A stretch of 64,000 bases of DNA from Corallococcus macrosporus (GCF_017302985.1 NZ_JAFIMU010000005.1:33762-97761); one strand, 5' to 3'; positions 17,505 to 33,501 are shown, numbered from the stretch's first letter. The notes: generated by a model from the sequence alone, not told the origin. Made by a program: numbers and translations.

Positions 17505-17971
17505 CCGACGGGCGTTCGTGGCAAGGAGATTGGAAGAGCCGCCTGTATGCGCGCGTCCGTGAACGCGGCTACGACTCCCTCACAGCCTTCGCGGATGCGC
17601 GCCCTACAGCCTCACTGGTGCAGCTGGCCGAGGAGTTGGGCAAGGACGACATTGCCGGAGTCCAGGTGTTCACCGGCCTGGTAGCAGAAGCCGAGCGAAG
17701 CAAGCGCCTCACCAGACTGGTTCGTAGCCAACTGGTGCGCGAGCTGTCAGAGGATTTCCCAGCGGGCTGGCCGGCGACAATGACCGACGACACTCGGTTC
17801 ACGATTGGCCATGCACTCGCACGGTGGTGTAGCTACACGCCGCAGACACATGAGGCACGCGTCAGGCGGGTCCGTGATGCCCTCCTTGCGTCACCACCAC
17901 CGTCCGGCTGGCGTCCACTCAGTCCCGACGACACGTTGCTTCTCACACTCCTCCCCGACGACGAGGCATGA
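17501..17971 (+). CDS. Putative immunity protein to the SitA-like toxin, copy 1
   Basis: The ATG overlaps the toxin stop by four bases (ATGA), so toxin and immunity protein are translationally coupled. The 156-aa product is cytoplasmic and has no signal or membrane segment. It shares nearly unbroken blocks with the next gene: AFADARPTASLV, LAEELGKDDIAGVQ and the C-terminal LLLTLLPDDEA; by eye about 60 percent of positions match. I do not recognise an enzymatic family. The role of neutralising the nuclease domain is inferred from position alone, as is usual for SitI proteins, which are diverse. Confidence 0.7.
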   Translation: MTDGRSWQGDWKSRLYARVRERGYDSLTAFADARPTASLVQLAEELGKDDIAGVQVFTGLVAEAERSKRLTRLVRSQLVRELSEDFPAGWPATMTDDTRFTIGHALARWCSYTPQTHEARVRRVRDALLASPPPSGWRPLSPDDTLLLTLLPDDEA

Positions 17972-17977
17972 TCCTCG

Positions 17978-18448
17978 GTGGCTGATGGACGCGCATGGAT
18001 CGGCAACTGGATTGTGCGTCTCCACGAGCGGGTCCGCGAGCGTGGCTACGCTTCCATCACCGCGTTCGCCGATGCGCGTCCTACCGCTTCGCTGGTGGAC
18101 CTGGCGGAGGAGCTGGGAAAGGACGACATCGCAGGCGTTCAGATCCTGAACGAACTATTCGCTGAGGCGGAGCAGCGCAGACAGGTCACACGTTTCGTGC
18201 GGGATGTACTGGCGCGCCTGCTGTCACAGAGTCTCCCCAACGGCTGGCCGGCTGTCGTGGACGACGTGACTCGCTTCCAAATCGCCAAGGCCCTCGGTTC
18301 GTGGTCCGTCTACATCCCTGATGCGTATCAGGACCGTGCGGATCAGGTCATGGAGACCCTTCGCGCTCAGCCACCTCCCACCGGCTGGCGCCCGCTAGGT
18401 CCCGACGACGAGCTGCTCCTCACGCTCCTGCCTGACGACGAAGCCTGA
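17978..18448 (+). CDS. Putative immunity protein, tandem paralogue (copy 2)
   Basis: This gene starts at GTG 17978, six bases after copy 1 ends, and has the same length, 156 aa. The N-terminal third and the last 25 residues (PPPTGWRPLGPDDELLLTLLPDDEA) are conserved between copies, whereas residues 75-130 have diverged strongly. Divergence confined to the middle suggests that this segment decides which toxin is recognised; copy 2 may protect against a related toxin of another strain. It is the last gene of the toxin operon and ends five bases before the convergent kinase gene, with no terminator hairpin visible between them. Confidence 0.68.
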   Translation: MADGRAWIGNWIVRLHERVRERGYASITAFADARPTASLVDLAEELGKDDIAGVQILNELFAEAEQRRQVTRFVRDVLARLLSQSLPNGWPAVVDDVTRFQIAKALGSWSVYIPDAYQDRADQVMETLRAQPPPTGWRPLGPDDELLLTLLPDDEA

Positions 18449-18453
18449 CCGCT

Positions 18454-20154
18454 TCAGCCCCGAAGCCCGCTCAGCGCCTTCATCCAGATGACGACCGCCA
18501 CCGCGCCCGCGTCCGGAATCCCTTTCGCGCGATCTCCCAGGTAGCTGGCCCGGCCCAGGCGCGGCGACATGCTCGCGGTCGCTTCGGCGCCCTGCTCCGC
18601 CGCTCGCGTCGCCTCCGTCCATCCCTCCGCCAGTGACCGTCCCTCGCGAACGGCACGCGTGAGCGCCACCGCCGCCGGGTGCAGCGCGTCCACCATCGTC
18701 CGGTCTCCCGGCCGCGCCCCGCCCAGCTCCGACACCGCTTCCACTCCCACCTCGAACGCCTTCGCCCAGGCCGCCGCGTCCACCGGCTTGCTCGCCAGGT
18801 AGCGCGCTGCCCGCAGCAACGCCGTCGCGTAGAACGGCCCGGAGCTGCCTCCGATGTTCCGGCGCAGCGCCTGCCCCAGCTCCGTCAACGCACCGGACGG
18901 CATGGCCCATGCCCGCTCCGGCAACGCACGGATCGCCGCCGCGCCTCGTGCCAGGCTCAGGCCCAGGTCGCCGTCTCCTGCCTGGCTGTCCAGCTCCGTC
19001 AGCCGCGCCTCGGCCGCGTCCCAGGCGTCCGCCACCGCCAGCGCTGCCTCGCGCACCCGCGCCATCACGGGCTGGGGCTTCGGATGGCCTTCCACCGTCG
19101 GCAGCGCCTCGCGCGTCGCCACCACCTTCCGGTCCAGCACCACCTGCCCACGCCCCGGCCACGCCGGCGCCTCCGTGGGCGCGTCCAGCCTCGCGAGCCG
19201 CGCGTCATCCACCTTCAACAACGTCAGCGAACACCCCGGCATCTCCAGCGCCGACAGGAACGTGCCCTGCCATGCGCGCTCCACCTTCACGCCCCGCTCA
19301 CCCAGGAACGCCAGCGCCCGGCGCATCACGATGGCCAGCTCCATGGGCGGCGTGCCTCCCAGCCCGTTGACCATCAACGCCACACGGTCGCCCCGGCCCA
19401 CCTTCCGGTCCTCCACGATGGCCGACAGCAACGTGTCCACCAGCGCGTCCGCCAGCTGCATCGCCACGCGGCGCACGCCCTGCTCGCCGTGGATGCCCAG
19501 CCCCAGCTCCACCTCTCCCTCCCCCAGCGTGAAGCCCGGCCGGCCCGCCGCCGGCACCGTGCACGGCCCCAGCGCCACGCCCATGCTGCCCAGCATCGCG
19601 GCAGCCTCCGTCGCCTCGCGCGCCACCTCCGCCAGCGACGCTCCCGCCGCCGCGGCGGCCCCCGCTATCTTGTGCACCAGCACCACGCCCGCGATGCCCC
19701 GGCGACGCTCGGGCGCCACCGTGTCCCGCAGAGCCACGTCGTCCGCCACCACCACCACTTCCGTGGGGATCCCCTCCGCCCGCGCCAGCTCCGCCGCGAG
19801 CCCGAAGTTGAGCCGATCCCCCGTGTAGTTCTTCACGATGAGCAGCGCCCCCGCCGTCCCCGCCACCGCGCGGATCGCCGCCAGCACCGCGTCCGTGCTG
19901 GGTGACGTGAACACGTCCCCCGCCACCGCCGCGTGCAGCATCCCCGTCCCCACGTAGCCCGCGTGCGCCGGCTCGTGCCCGCTGCCGCCGCCCGACAGCA
20001 CCGCCACCTTCCGCGCCCCCAGTGCCGCCGGCACGTCCGCGCGCACCACCACCGTCTCCCCCTCCAGCAACGCCTGCCCCGGAGCGAGCGCCACGAACCC
20101 TTCCAGCATCTCCTGGACCACTGCGCGCGGCGCGTTGACGAGCTTCTTCACCAT
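18454..20154 (-). CDS. dhaK: Dihydroxyacetone kinase, single-chain DhaK-DhaL type
   Basis: The 566-aa protein fuses a DhaK domain (about residues 1-330) to a DhaL domain (about 355-560). DhaK shows the substrate loop VLSGGGSGHEPAHAGYVG and GLGIHGEQGVRR, whose His binds dihydroxyacetone covalently. DhaL shows LTELDSQAGDGDLGLSLARGA, with the Asp cluster that holds Mg-ATP, and NIGGSSGPFYATALL. This architecture is the ATP-dependent kinase that makes dihydroxyacetone phosphate, not the PTS-dependent three-subunit form. No DhaM or dhaR gene is nearby. It is transcribed away from the mxc locus; the Fur box at 20309 lies in the shared upstream region, so iron control is possible but unproven. Confidence 0.92.
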   Translation of the reverse strand: MVKKLVNAPRAVVQEMLEGFVALAPGQALLEGETVVVRADVPAALGARKVAVLSGGGSGHEPAHAGYVGTGMLHAAVAGDVFTSPSTDAVLAAIRAVAGTAGALLIVKNYTGDRLNFGLAAELARAEGIPTEVVVVADDVALRDTVAPERRRGIAGVVLVHKIAGAAAAAGASLAEVAREATEAAAMLGSMGVALGPCTVPAAGRPGFTLGEGEVELGLGIHGEQGVRRVAMQLADALVDTLLSAIVEDRKVGRGDRVALMVNGLGGTPPMELAIVMRRALAFLGERGVKVERAWQGTFLSALEMPGCSLTLLKVDDARLARLDAPTEAPAWPGRGQVVLDRKVVATREALPTVEGHPKPQPVMARVREAALAVADAWDAAEARLTELDSQAGDGDLGLSLARGAAAIRALPERAWAMPSGALTELGQALRRNIGGSSGPFYATALLRAARYLASKPVDAAAWAKAFEVGVEAVSELGGARPGDRTMVDALHPAAVALTRAVREGRSLAEGWTEATRAAEQGAEATASMSPRLGRASYLGDRAKGIPDAGAVAVVIWMKALSGLRG

Positions 20155-20308
20155 CGACTCCTGGGCGGAAGGGAAACGGGAAACGGCGCTCGACGCCCAC
20201 CCTTCCGCCCCGCATCCACCCCGTCAAGCCACACGAAGGATGCAAGCCCGCCGCCAAACGATTCCGTACCGCAACCCGCTTTCCCATTGACTCCCGGAGT
20301 TTTCTGAA

Positions 20309-20327
20309 GATGATTCTCATTATCATT
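20309..20327. promoter_or_regulatory. Fur box upstream of mxcK
   Basis: On the minus strand the site reads GATAATGAGAATCATC within AATGATAATGAGAATCATC, close to the Fur consensus GATAATGATAATCATTATC; the arms ATGAT and ATCAT pair. It is about 110 nt before mxcK and 155 nt before the divergent dhaK. It probably represses the siderophore export/aminotransferase genes when iron is plentiful. Confidence 0.75.
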
Positions 20328-20437
20328 CGCTGAGCAGCAACAAATCACGGCGGTCCGGCGCGAAGCGCGCCCGGGCCTGGCCGAGCCCTGTCTGGCATTG
20401 GCCGGTCAGGTCAGGGCCGACGTGTGTCTGGATTCAG

Positions 20438-21664
20438 GTGATTGTCTTGAGTGCTCCATCCCCCGCCGCGCGAGAGCGCACGCTGCTGTGGCTCCTGGCG
20501 GCGGTGCAGTTCACCCACGTCGTCGACTTCATGATGCTGATGCCGCTGGGCCCGCTGCTCATGCAGCGGCTCTCGCTGTCAGCGACGCGGTTCGGAGCGC
20601 TGGTGTCCGCGTACACGCTCGCGTCCGCGGCCATGGGCGTGCTGGGCGTGTTCTGGTTGGATCGCCTGGAGCGCAAGCGCACGCTGCTCATGCTCTACGC
20701 GGGCTTCATCGCCGCCACGCTCCTGTGCGGAGCGGCCACCGGTGCCACGGGCCTGCTCATCGCGCGCACTGTCGCAGGCGCCTGCGCGGGACTGATGGGC
20801 GCGGTCGTCATCGCCATCGTCAGCGACATGGTGCCGGCGGAGCGCCGGGGCCAGGCCATCGGCACCGTGATGACGGCCTACGCTTTGTCCGCCGTGGCGG
20901 GCGTGCCGCTGGGACTGGGGCTCGCGAACCTGGGCGGCTGGCGCTCGCCGTTCATCGTCCTCGCCGGGGTCGCGGGGCTCGTGTGGCTGCTGCTCCTGCG
21001 CTTCCTCCCCCGCGTGGACGGACACCTGGCCCAGACCTCCGGCGCCGCGTCCCCCATCTCCGGCTTCACGCCGCGACTGGCCCTGGGCTGGGGCCTCACC
21101 TTCACGGTGGTGTTCGCCAGCTTCCTGCTCATCCCCTACCTGGGCGCCTTCATGGTGGGCAACGTGGGCCTGACGCTCACGGACCTTCCATGGGTGTACC
21201 TGGTGGGCGGCGCGGCCACGTTCGTCAGCTCGCACTGGATTGGACGGCTGGCGGACCGGATGGGGCCCGCGCGCGCGCTGGCGCTGCTGCTCGTCGCCAC
21301 CATGGTGCCGCACCTGCTCTTCACGCACCTGCCGCCGTCCCCCCTGCCGGCGGTGACGCTGGTGTTCGTGCTCTTCATGACGCTCACCTCCGGCCGCGCC
21401 ATCCCCACCATGGCGCTCGTGGCGTCGCAGGTGCCGCCGTCGCTGCGAGGCCGCTACCTCGCGGTCAACATGGCCGCCAGTGACGGCGCCTCCGGGCTCG
21501 CCGCGTGGATGGGGGGCCTGGTGCTCACCACCGCGCCGGACGGCACGCTCATCGGCTTCGCGCAGCTGGGCTGGCTGGCGGTGGGCATCTCCGCGCTCGC
21601 GCTCGGGCTCCTGTGGAACTTCGCCGGCCGCGCCGTGCGGCTGGACGCCACGCCCGCACCCTGA
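20438..21664 (+). CDS. mxcK: MFS transporter, probable myxochelin exporter (MxcK-like)
   Basis: The 408-aa protein has twelve predicted membrane helices and the major-facilitator loop between TM2 and TM3 (VFWLDRLERKRTLLML). The first helices, FTHVVDFMMLMPLGPLLMQRL, resemble the arabinose-efflux/drug-resistance branch. It is the first gene of the mxc locus, with mxcL following 31 nt later, and a Fur box lies upstream. Position and regulation suggest that it exports myxochelin; the sequence itself does not show the substrate. I used GTG 20438; a TTG three codons later is an alternative. In the Stigmatella myxochelin locus the gene at the comparable place is called mxcK; the symbol is given on that recollection. 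Confidence 0.78.
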   Translation: MIVLSAPSPAARERTLLWLLAAVQFTHVVDFMMLMPLGPLLMQRLSLSATRFGALVSAYTLASAAMGVLGVFWLDRLERKRTLLMLYAGFIAATLLCGAATGATGLLIARTVAGACAGLMGAVVIAIVSDMVPAERRGQAIGTVMTAYALSAVAGVPLGLGLANLGGWRSPFIVLAGVAGLVWLLLLRFLPRVDGHLAQTSGAASPISGFTPRLALGWGLTFTVVFASFLLIPYLGAFMVGNVGLTLTDLPWVYLVGGAATFVSSHWIGRLADRMGPARALALLLVATMVPHLLFTHLPPSPLPAVTLVFVLFMTLTSGRAIPTMALVASQVPPSLRGRYLAVNMAASDGASGLAAWMGGLVLTTAPDGTLIGFAQLGWLAVGISALALGLLWNFAGRAVRLDATPAP

Positions 21665-21695
21665 ATCCCTCTCAAACCCCTCACCAGGACCCGCC

Positions 21696-22979
21696 ATGTC
21701 CCAGACAGCACCGCGTCACCCCTCCCTGCCCCGCCCCATCGTGGGTGACATCAAGCTGGAGCGCTCCAACCAGCTGCTCGCCGAGGCCCGCAGGTGGGTC
21801 CCCGGCGTCACCCAGACGATGATGAAGAAGCCGGACCACTTCGCCCCCGGCGCCTTCCCCGTGTTCCTCGCCAGGGGCAACGGCGCGCTGGTGGAGGACG
21901 CGGACGGCCAGGAGTACATCGATTACATCCAGGCGCTGGGCGCCAACATGCTGGGCCACAACCACCCGGCCGTCGCGGAGACCATCCGCAAGCACCTGGC
22001 GGAAGGCATCATCCACTCGCTGCCCACGCCCGTGGAGGTGTCCTCCGTGAAGGCGCTGGTGGAGGTGATTCCGGGCGCGGAGATGGCCCGCTTCTTCAAG
22101 ACGGGCGCGGATGCCACCTCCGCCGCCGTGCGCCTGTCGCGCCACCTCACCGGCCGCGAGCACATCGTCACCGTGGGCTACAACGGCTGGCACGACCACT
22201 TCATGTATGACACGCCGGGCGTGCCCCCGACGGTCGCGAAGCTCACCACGCGCCTGCCGCTCTTCACGCCTCCGGACGAGCCCGCGCTCCTCGAGCACAT
22301 CGAGAAGCACGGCGCGCAGCTGGCCTGCGTGTTGCTGGCCATCCCGTACAACCGCACCGTCACCCGCGAGTTCCTCCTCCAGGTGAAGGAGACCTGCGCG
22401 AAGCACGGCGTGCTGTTCGTCCTGGACGAGGTCGTCACCGGCTTCCGCCTGGCCCTGGGCGGCGCGCAGCAGTACTTCGACGTGCGGGCGGACTTCGTCA
22501 CGCTGTCCAAGGGCATCGCCGCGGGCATGCCCCTGTCCGCCATCGCGGGCCCGGAGAAGTACCTCTCCCGCCTGAGCGAGTTGCAGGTGTCCACCACCTT
22601 TGGCGGCGAGATGCTCTCCCTGGCCGTGTGCGAGGCCGTCATCAACGAATACCGCCGCACGAACTACATCGAGCACATCGCCAGCCTCGGCCGCCGCCTG
22701 CGCGACGGCGTCAACGCCCACGCACGTGAGACGGGCTCCAGCCTGGAGGTCATCGGCTACGACGCCGTGCCCTTCTTCCGCTTCAGCAAGGTCATCCCCG
22801 AGCACATCGAGAAGATGATCCCCTTCCAGGCCGGCATGGCCCGCCGGGGCGTCATCCTCCGCCGCGACCTCAACTTCATCAGCGCCGTGCACACCGTGGA
22901 GCAGATCGATCACACCATCGCCGCCGCCGGCGAGGTGCTCCGCGAGCAGGCCGCGAGCGCGAAGGCCAGCGCCGCCTGA
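21696..22979 (+). CDS. mxcL: Myxochelin aminotransferase (glutamate-1-semialdehyde aminotransferase-like)
   Basis: The 427-aa enzyme is a class-III PLP aminotransferase: GANMLGHNHPAVAETI in the small domain, FFKTGADATSAAVRLSRHL for the phosphate site, VLFVLDEVVTGFRL for the PLP-ring Asp, and the Schiff-base Lys in TLSKGIAAGMP. It resembles glutamate-1-semialdehyde 2,1-aminomutase, but it sits in a siderophore locus. In Stigmatella, MxcL converts the aldehyde released by MxcG to the amine, giving myxochelin B instead of the alcohol myxochelin A. The same role is expected here. The ATG at 21696 follows mxcK closely, so the two are probably one operon. A poorly conserved Shine-Dalgarno precedes it. 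Confidence 0.88.
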   Translation: MSQTAPRHPSLPRPIVGDIKLERSNQLLAEARRWVPGVTQTMMKKPDHFAPGAFPVFLARGNGALVEDADGQEYIDYIQALGANMLGHNHPAVAETIRKHLAEGIIHSLPTPVEVSSVKALVEVIPGAEMARFFKTGADATSAAVRLSRHLTGREHIVTVGYNGWHDHFMYDTPGVPPTVAKLTTRLPLFTPPDEPALLEHIEKHGAQLACVLLAIPYNRTVTREFLLQVKETCAKHGVLFVLDEVVTGFRLALGGAQQYFDVRADFVTLSKGIAAGMPLSAIAGPEKYLSRLSELQVSTTFGGEMLSLAVCEAVINEYRRTNYIEHIASLGRRLRDGVNAHARETGSSLEVIGYDAVPFFRFSKVIPEHIEKMIPFQAGMARRGVILRRDLNFISAVHTVEQIDHTIAAAGEVLREQAASAKASAA

Positions 22980-23083
22980 GCCTGAAACATCCGCGTGCCC
23001 CGCACTGCTGAAGCCAGACACCGGACGGTTCCGCGTTTGAGCCTTCTTGACAGGAATTCATGACCATGGCACTTCCAGGCCCT

Positions 23084-23108
23084 GAAAATGAGAATGGTTC
23101 TCATTTTC
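23084..23108. promoter_or_regulatory. Fur box upstream of mxcC, perfect inverted repeat
   Basis: GAAAATGAGAA and TTCTCATTTTC are exact reverse complements separated by TGG, and both arms match the Fur half-site. It lies 27 nt before mxcC. A TTGACA hexamer sits at 23047-23052; no clear -10 box was seen at the standard distance. This is the strongest Fur site of the window and should control the mxcCDEFG-aroA5 operon. Confidence 0.88.
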
Positions 23109-23134
23109 ATTCAAACAATCGGAGCGAGCGGGTG

Positions 23135-23908
23135 ATGGCTTCGACGACGGGACACGCGGTGGTGACGGGCGCGGCGCAGGGCATTGGCGCGGCGGTGGCG
23201 CGCAAGCTGGCGCGCTCGATGCCGGTCGCGGTGTTCGATCAGAACGCCGCCGGGCTGGAGCTGCTGGTGGCGGAGCTGCGCCAGCAGGGCCTGAAGGCCA
23301 CGGCGTTCCCGGTGGACGTGCGGGACAAGGACGGCATCGAGGACGCCATCGCGCACGTCGAGTCGAAGCTGGGCCCCATCCAGGTGCTGGCCAACGTGGC
23401 GGGCATCCTGCGCGTGGGCTCGGTGCTCACGCAGAGCGACGCGGACTGGATGTCCACGTTCGCGGTCAACACCCACGGCGTGTTCCACGTCTCGCGCGCG
23501 GTGGCGAAGCACATGGTGCCCCGCCGCTCGGGCGTCATCGTGACGGTGGGCTCCAACGCGGCCGGCGTGCCGCGCATGCAGATGGCGGCCTACGCGGCGT
23601 CCAAGGCCGCCTCCACCATGTTCACCAAGTGCCTGGGGCTGGAGCTGGCCCAGTACGGCATCCGCTGCAACGTCGTGTCCCCCGGCTCCACCGACACCGC
23701 CATGCAGCGGGGCATGTGGACGGATGACTCCGGCCCCGAGCGTGTCATCGCGGGCTCGCTGGACACCTTCCGCACGGGCATCCCCCTGCGCCGCATCGCC
23801 ACGCCGGACGACATCGCGGACGCGGTGGTGTTCCTCACGTCCGACCAGGCCCGGCACATCACGATGCACGACCTGTGTATCGACGGCGGCGCCACGCTGG
23901 GCGTCTAG
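23135..23908 (+). CDS. mxcC: 2,3-dihydro-2,3-dihydroxybenzoate dehydrogenase
   Basis: The 257-aa short-chain dehydrogenase has the NAD turn [17 protein letters not shown], the NVAGI segment, the catalytic Ser region [12 protein letters not shown] and the active-site YAASKAA. It matches EntA-type enzymes that oxidise 2,3-dihydro-2,3-dihydroxybenzoate to 2,3-dihydroxybenzoate with NAD. ATG 23135, after GGAGCGAG, is chosen. A longer frame from 23060 would translate the Fur operator and is rejected. The gene is first in the biosynthetic operon, in the order mxcC-D-E-F-G. Confidence 0.92.
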   Translation: MASTTGHAVVTGAAQGIGAAVARKLARSMPVAVFDQNAAGLELLVAELRQQGLKATAFPVDVRDKDGIEDAIAHVESKLGPIQVLANVAGILRVGSVLTQSDADWMSTFAVNTHGVFHVSRAVAKHMVPRRSGVIVTVGSNAAGVPRMQMAAYAASKAASTMFTKCLGLELAQYGIRCNVVSPGSTDTAMQRGMWTDDSGPERVIAGSLDTFRTGIPLRRIATPDDIADAVVFLTSDQARHITMHDLCIDGGATLGV

Positions 23909-23946
23909 CGCGCCCGCGACGCTGCCCCTCCCCGCATCACCCCGAG

Positions 23947-23965
23947 TTGAGAATGATTCCTGATA
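23947..23965. promoter_or_regulatory. Partial Fur-like site over the mxcD start
   Basis: TTGAGAATGATTCCTGATA has one good half-site (GAGAATGATT) but the other arm is poor. It overlaps the mxcD start codon, in the 44-nt gap after mxcC. It may be chance. Confidence 0.25.
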
Positions 23966-25238
23966 CCAAAATCGTTGGACGGCAGCAGGACGCGCGGACG
24001 GTGGACGGCGTGGTGGGCGCGCCGGCCGTGGCGCGGGAGCCGGAGCAGGAGGCGCTGTCGGCGCGGCTCCTGCGCGACTACGACGCGGGCGCGTTCTTCT
24101 TCGCTTCTCCCCGCCGCACGATGCTGGCGCGCGGCGTGTTCGCCACGGTGCCGGACGCGGGCGGGACGAACTCGCTGGACGGCCTGCCGGAGCGCTTGGC
24201 GTCGGTGCTGAACGCGTCTCGCGAGGCGGCGCACGACATCCCGGTGGCGGTGGGCGCGGTGCCCTTCGACGGCAAGGTGGCTGCGCAGCTGGTGGTGCCC
24301 ATGACCATCCAGCGCGCGGGGCCCATGGTGTTCGACGGGGCCGCCACCGCGCGCTCGCCCCTGGCCGGGCAGTACACGCTGCGCCCCGTGCCGGAGCCCT
24401 CCGCGTACAAGGACGGCGTGGCGGCGGCGCTGAAGCTCATGCAGGAGGGACCGCTGCGCAAGGTGGTGCTGTCGCGGTCGCTGCACGTGGACACGGCGGC
24501 GCCCGTGGACCTGCGGCAGCTCCTGCACAACCTGGCCCGGCGCAACCCGCATGGCTACACCTTCGCGGTGGACCTGCCGCAGCACGCGGACGCGGCGCCC
24601 GGCGCGGGGCGGCGCACGCTCATCGGCGCGAGCCCGGAGCTGCTGGTGGCGCGCTCGGGCCTCCAGGTTTTGGCCAATCCGCTGGCGGGCTCCGCGGCTC
24701 GCAGCGCGGATCCGGTGGAGGACCAGGCGCGGGCCACGCGGCTGATGGCGTCGCCCAAGGACCTGCACGAGCACGCGGTCGTCATCGACGCGGTGGCGGA
24801 GGCGCTGCGGCCCTTCTGCAAGACGCTGGACGTGCCCAGGGGCCCGTCGCTCGTGAGCACGCAGACGATGTGGCACCTGTCCACCCGCATCACCGGTGAG
24901 CTGAAGGATCCGTCCATCACCTCGCTGACGCTGGCGCTGGCCATGCACCCCACCCCGGCGGTGTGCGGTCACCCGACGGCGCTGGCGCACGCGGCCATCG
25001 GGAGCATCGAGCCGTTCCACCGCGGCTACTTCACGGGCACCGTGGGCTGGTGCGACGCGAACGGCGACGGGCAGTGGGCCGTCACCATCCGCTGCGCGGA
25101 GGCGGACGAGCGCACCCTGCGGCTGTTCGCGGGCGCGGGCATCGTCGTGGGCTCCACGCCGGAGGCGGAGCTCGCGGAGACCGAGGCCAAGTTCCGCACC
25201 ATGCTCCAGGCCATGGGCCTGGGCCTCGAGGTGCAGCC

Positions 25239-25242
<4 letters not shown>
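23953..25242 (+). CDS. mxcD: Isochorismate synthase
   Basis: The 429-aa enzyme belongs to the chorismate-binding family (EntC/DhbC). The core is complete: [66 protein letters not shown] and [20 protein letters not shown], with the Mg-binding glutamates in GASPELL and near the C-terminus. It converts chorismate to isochorismate, the first committed step to 2,3-dihydroxybenzoate. It begins with ATG 23953, 44 nt after mxcC, and its stop overlaps the GTG start of mxcE. Length fits the family (EntC is about 390 aa), with an N-terminal extension of some 40 residues. Confidence 0.92.
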
Positions 25243-26873
<1,631 letters not shown>

Positions 26874-26887
26874 CACAGGAGCCCTCC

Positions 26888-27793
26888 ATGGCACTGCCTG
26901 CCATTGCCCCCTATTCCATGCCCGGCGCGGCGGACCTGCCCCGGAACAAGCTCTCCTGGACGCCGGAGCCCCGGCGCTGCGTCCTGCTCATCCACGACAT
27001 GCAGCGCTACTTCGTGGACGCCTTCACTCAAGGGCAGTCCCCGGTGACGGAGCTGGTGGCCAACATCCAGCGCCTGCGCGCGCACGCGGTGAAGCTGGGC
27101 ATCCCCGTCGTCTACTCCGCGCAGCCCGGAGACCAGACACCCGAGCAGCGCGGCCTCCAGCTCGAGTTCTGGGGCCCGGGCGTCCGCGCCGGCCCGAAGC
27201 AGCAGATCATCGAAGCGCTCACCCCGGCGGAGGGCGACACCGTCCTCACCAAGTGGCGCTACAGCGCGTTCCGCAACACGCGCCTGATGGACCTGATGCG
27301 CGAGCAGAACCGCGACCAGCTCATCATCTGCGGCATCTACGCGCACATCGGCTGCCTCCAGACGGCCAGCGACGGCTCCATGAGCGAGGTGCGCCCGTTC
27401 CTCGTCGCGGACGCCGTGGCGGACTTCTCGCTGGAGAAGCACCGGATGGCGCTGGACTACGCGTCGCAACTGGTCGCGTTCGTCACCTCCACGCAGCAGC
27501 TCATCGACGCCATGCCGGTGCAGGCGGCGGCCGCTTCCGTGGACCGTGAGCAGCTTCGCGCGGACGTGGCGGAGCTGCTGATGGAGTCCGCGTCGGCGAT
27601 TGGCGAGGACGACAACCTGCTGGAGCGCGGCATGGACTCCATCCGCCTGATGAGCCTGGTGGAGCGCTGGCGGCAGGGCGGCACGGAGGTGTCCTTCGTG
27701 GAGCTCGCGGAGAAGCCGACGCTCACCGACTGGTACGCGCTGCTCGCCGCGAAGCAGCCCGTCGCGATGGCCCCTGGCGCTCGCGCTTCCTGA
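26888..27793 (+). CDS. mxcF: Isochorismatase with aryl carrier domain
   Basis: This 301-aa bifunctional protein has an isochorismatase domain (residues 1-210) with [15 protein letters not shown] (catalytic Asp), [12 protein letters not shown] (Lys), and [16 protein letters not shown], the position of the catalytic cysteine in related hydrolases, here IYAHIGC. The aryl carrier domain (about 220-285) has [15 protein letters not shown], whose Ser receives phosphopantetheine. It converts isochorismate to 2,3-dihydro-2,3-dihydroxybenzoate and then carries dihydroxybenzoate to MxcG, like EntB. A Shine-Dalgarno AGGAG precedes the ATG. The C-terminal tail is Ala-rich and probably flexible. Confidence 0.93.
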   Translation: MALPAIAPYSMPGAADLPRNKLSWTPEPRRCVLLIHDMQRYFVDAFTQGQSPVTELVANIQRLRAHAVKLGIPVVYSAQPGDQTPEQRGLQLEFWGPGVRAGPKQQIIEALTPAEGDTVLTKWRYSAFRNTRLMDLMREQNRDQLIICGIYAHIGCLQTASDGSMSEVRPFLVADAVADFSLEKHRMALDYASQLVAFVTSTQQLIDAMPVQAAAASVDREQLRADVAELLMESASAIGEDDNLLERGMDSIRLMSLVERWRQGGTEVSFVELAEKPTLTDWYALLAAKQPVAMAPGARAS

Positions 27794-27839
27794 CCCGCCT
27801 TTGGGGCGGTCCCCTCTTCCCCCTCGGAGTTCCCCCGTC

Positions 27840-32206
<4,367 letters not shown>

Positions 32207-32210
<4 letters not shown>

Positions 32211-33487
32211 CGAACTCCCCCTGGTCCCCCTCCTCCTGGCGCGCGAAGCCGGTCCGCTACATCCCCGACGACTACCCCGACCCCACCGCCCTCGCGCGCG
32301 TGGAGGCGGAGCTGGCGCGGCTGCCGCCCCTGGTGCACGCCGAGGAGACCCGCCGCCTGCGCGAAGCCCTGGGCCAGGTCGCCGAGGGCAAGGCCTTCCT
32401 GCTCCAGGGCGGCGACTGCGCGGAGAGCTTCAAGGAGTTCTCCGCGAAAAATATACGCGGCACCTTCCAGCTCCTGCTCCAGATGGCGGGCGTGCTCACG
32501 TTCGCGGGCGGCTGCCCGGTGGTGAAGGTGGGCCGCATCGCGGGCCAGTTCGCCAAGCCGCGCTCCAACGCCACGGAGACCGTCAACGGCGTCACCCTGC
32601 CCAGCTACCGCGGCGACATCATCAACGGCATGGACTTCGACGCGCGCGAGCGCACGCCGGATCCCCAGCGCCTGCTGCGCGCGTACCACCAGTCCGCGGA
32701 GACGCTGCAACTGGTGCGGGCCTTCGCGCGCGAGGGCTACACGGACCTGACCCGGCTGCTGGGCCACCGCCCGGAGGCCGAAGGCGCCGTGCGTCCCGTG
32801 GACTTCTTCACCAGCCACGAAGCCCTCCTCCTCAACGTCGAGCAGGCCATGACCCGCGCCGACGAGACGACGGGCGGCTGGTACGACACGTCCGCGCACA
32901 TGCTCTGGATTGGCGAGCGCACCCGCCAACTGGACGGCGGCCACGTGGAGTTCATGCGCGGCATCCAGAACCCCATCGGGCTCAAGTGCGGTCCCACGAT
33001 GGAGCCGGACGACCTGGTGCGCCTCATCGACACGCTCAACCCCCAGGGCATCCCGGGGAAGCTCACGCTCATCGGCCGCTTCGGTTCGGATCAGGTCGCC
33101 GCGCGCCTGCCCCGCCTGATGGCCGCCACCCGGCGCCACGGCAGCCCCGTGGTGTGGTCCATCGACCCGATGCACGGCAACACGCACAAGGCCAGCAACG
33201 GCTACAAGACGCGCTCGCTGGAGCGGATCCTCGCGGAGGTGATGGGCTTCCTCCAGGTCGCCGCCGCCGAGGGCGTCCACCCCGGAGGCCTCCACCTGGA
33301 GATGACCGGCCAGGACGTCACCGAGTGCCTGGGCGGCCCGCTCGACGTGTCCGAGGACGACCTCTCCGACCGCTACCACACGCACTGCGATCCCCGCCTC
33401 AACGCGGATCAGGCGCTCCAGCTCGCGTTCCGCGTCGCGGACGGCCTGCACACCACCGTGCGCACCCCGCAGGACCGCGCGGCCTGA
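32207..33487 (+). CDS. aroA5: Class II 3-deoxy-D-arabino-heptulosonate 7-phosphate synthase
   Basis: The 426-aa enzyme is the plant-like class II (AroAII) type: [83 protein letters not shown] and [13 protein letters not shown] are all family signatures, with the metal-binding Cys in GGDCAE and His in DPMHGN. It makes DAHP from erythrose-4-phosphate and phosphoenolpyruvate, raising shikimate and chorismate supply for siderophore synthesis. The GTG overlaps the mxcG stop, so it is co-expressed with the siderophore genes and under the same Fur control. The corresponding Stigmatella gene in its mxc locus is called aroA5. Confidence 0.9.
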
Positions 33488-33501
33488 CTTGCCCTGCAGC
33501 C

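Noticed and set aside
23060..23134. Upstream extension of mxcC to 23060
   Set aside because: It would translate the Fur operator; ATG 23135 has a good ribosome site and starts directly at the SDR fold.
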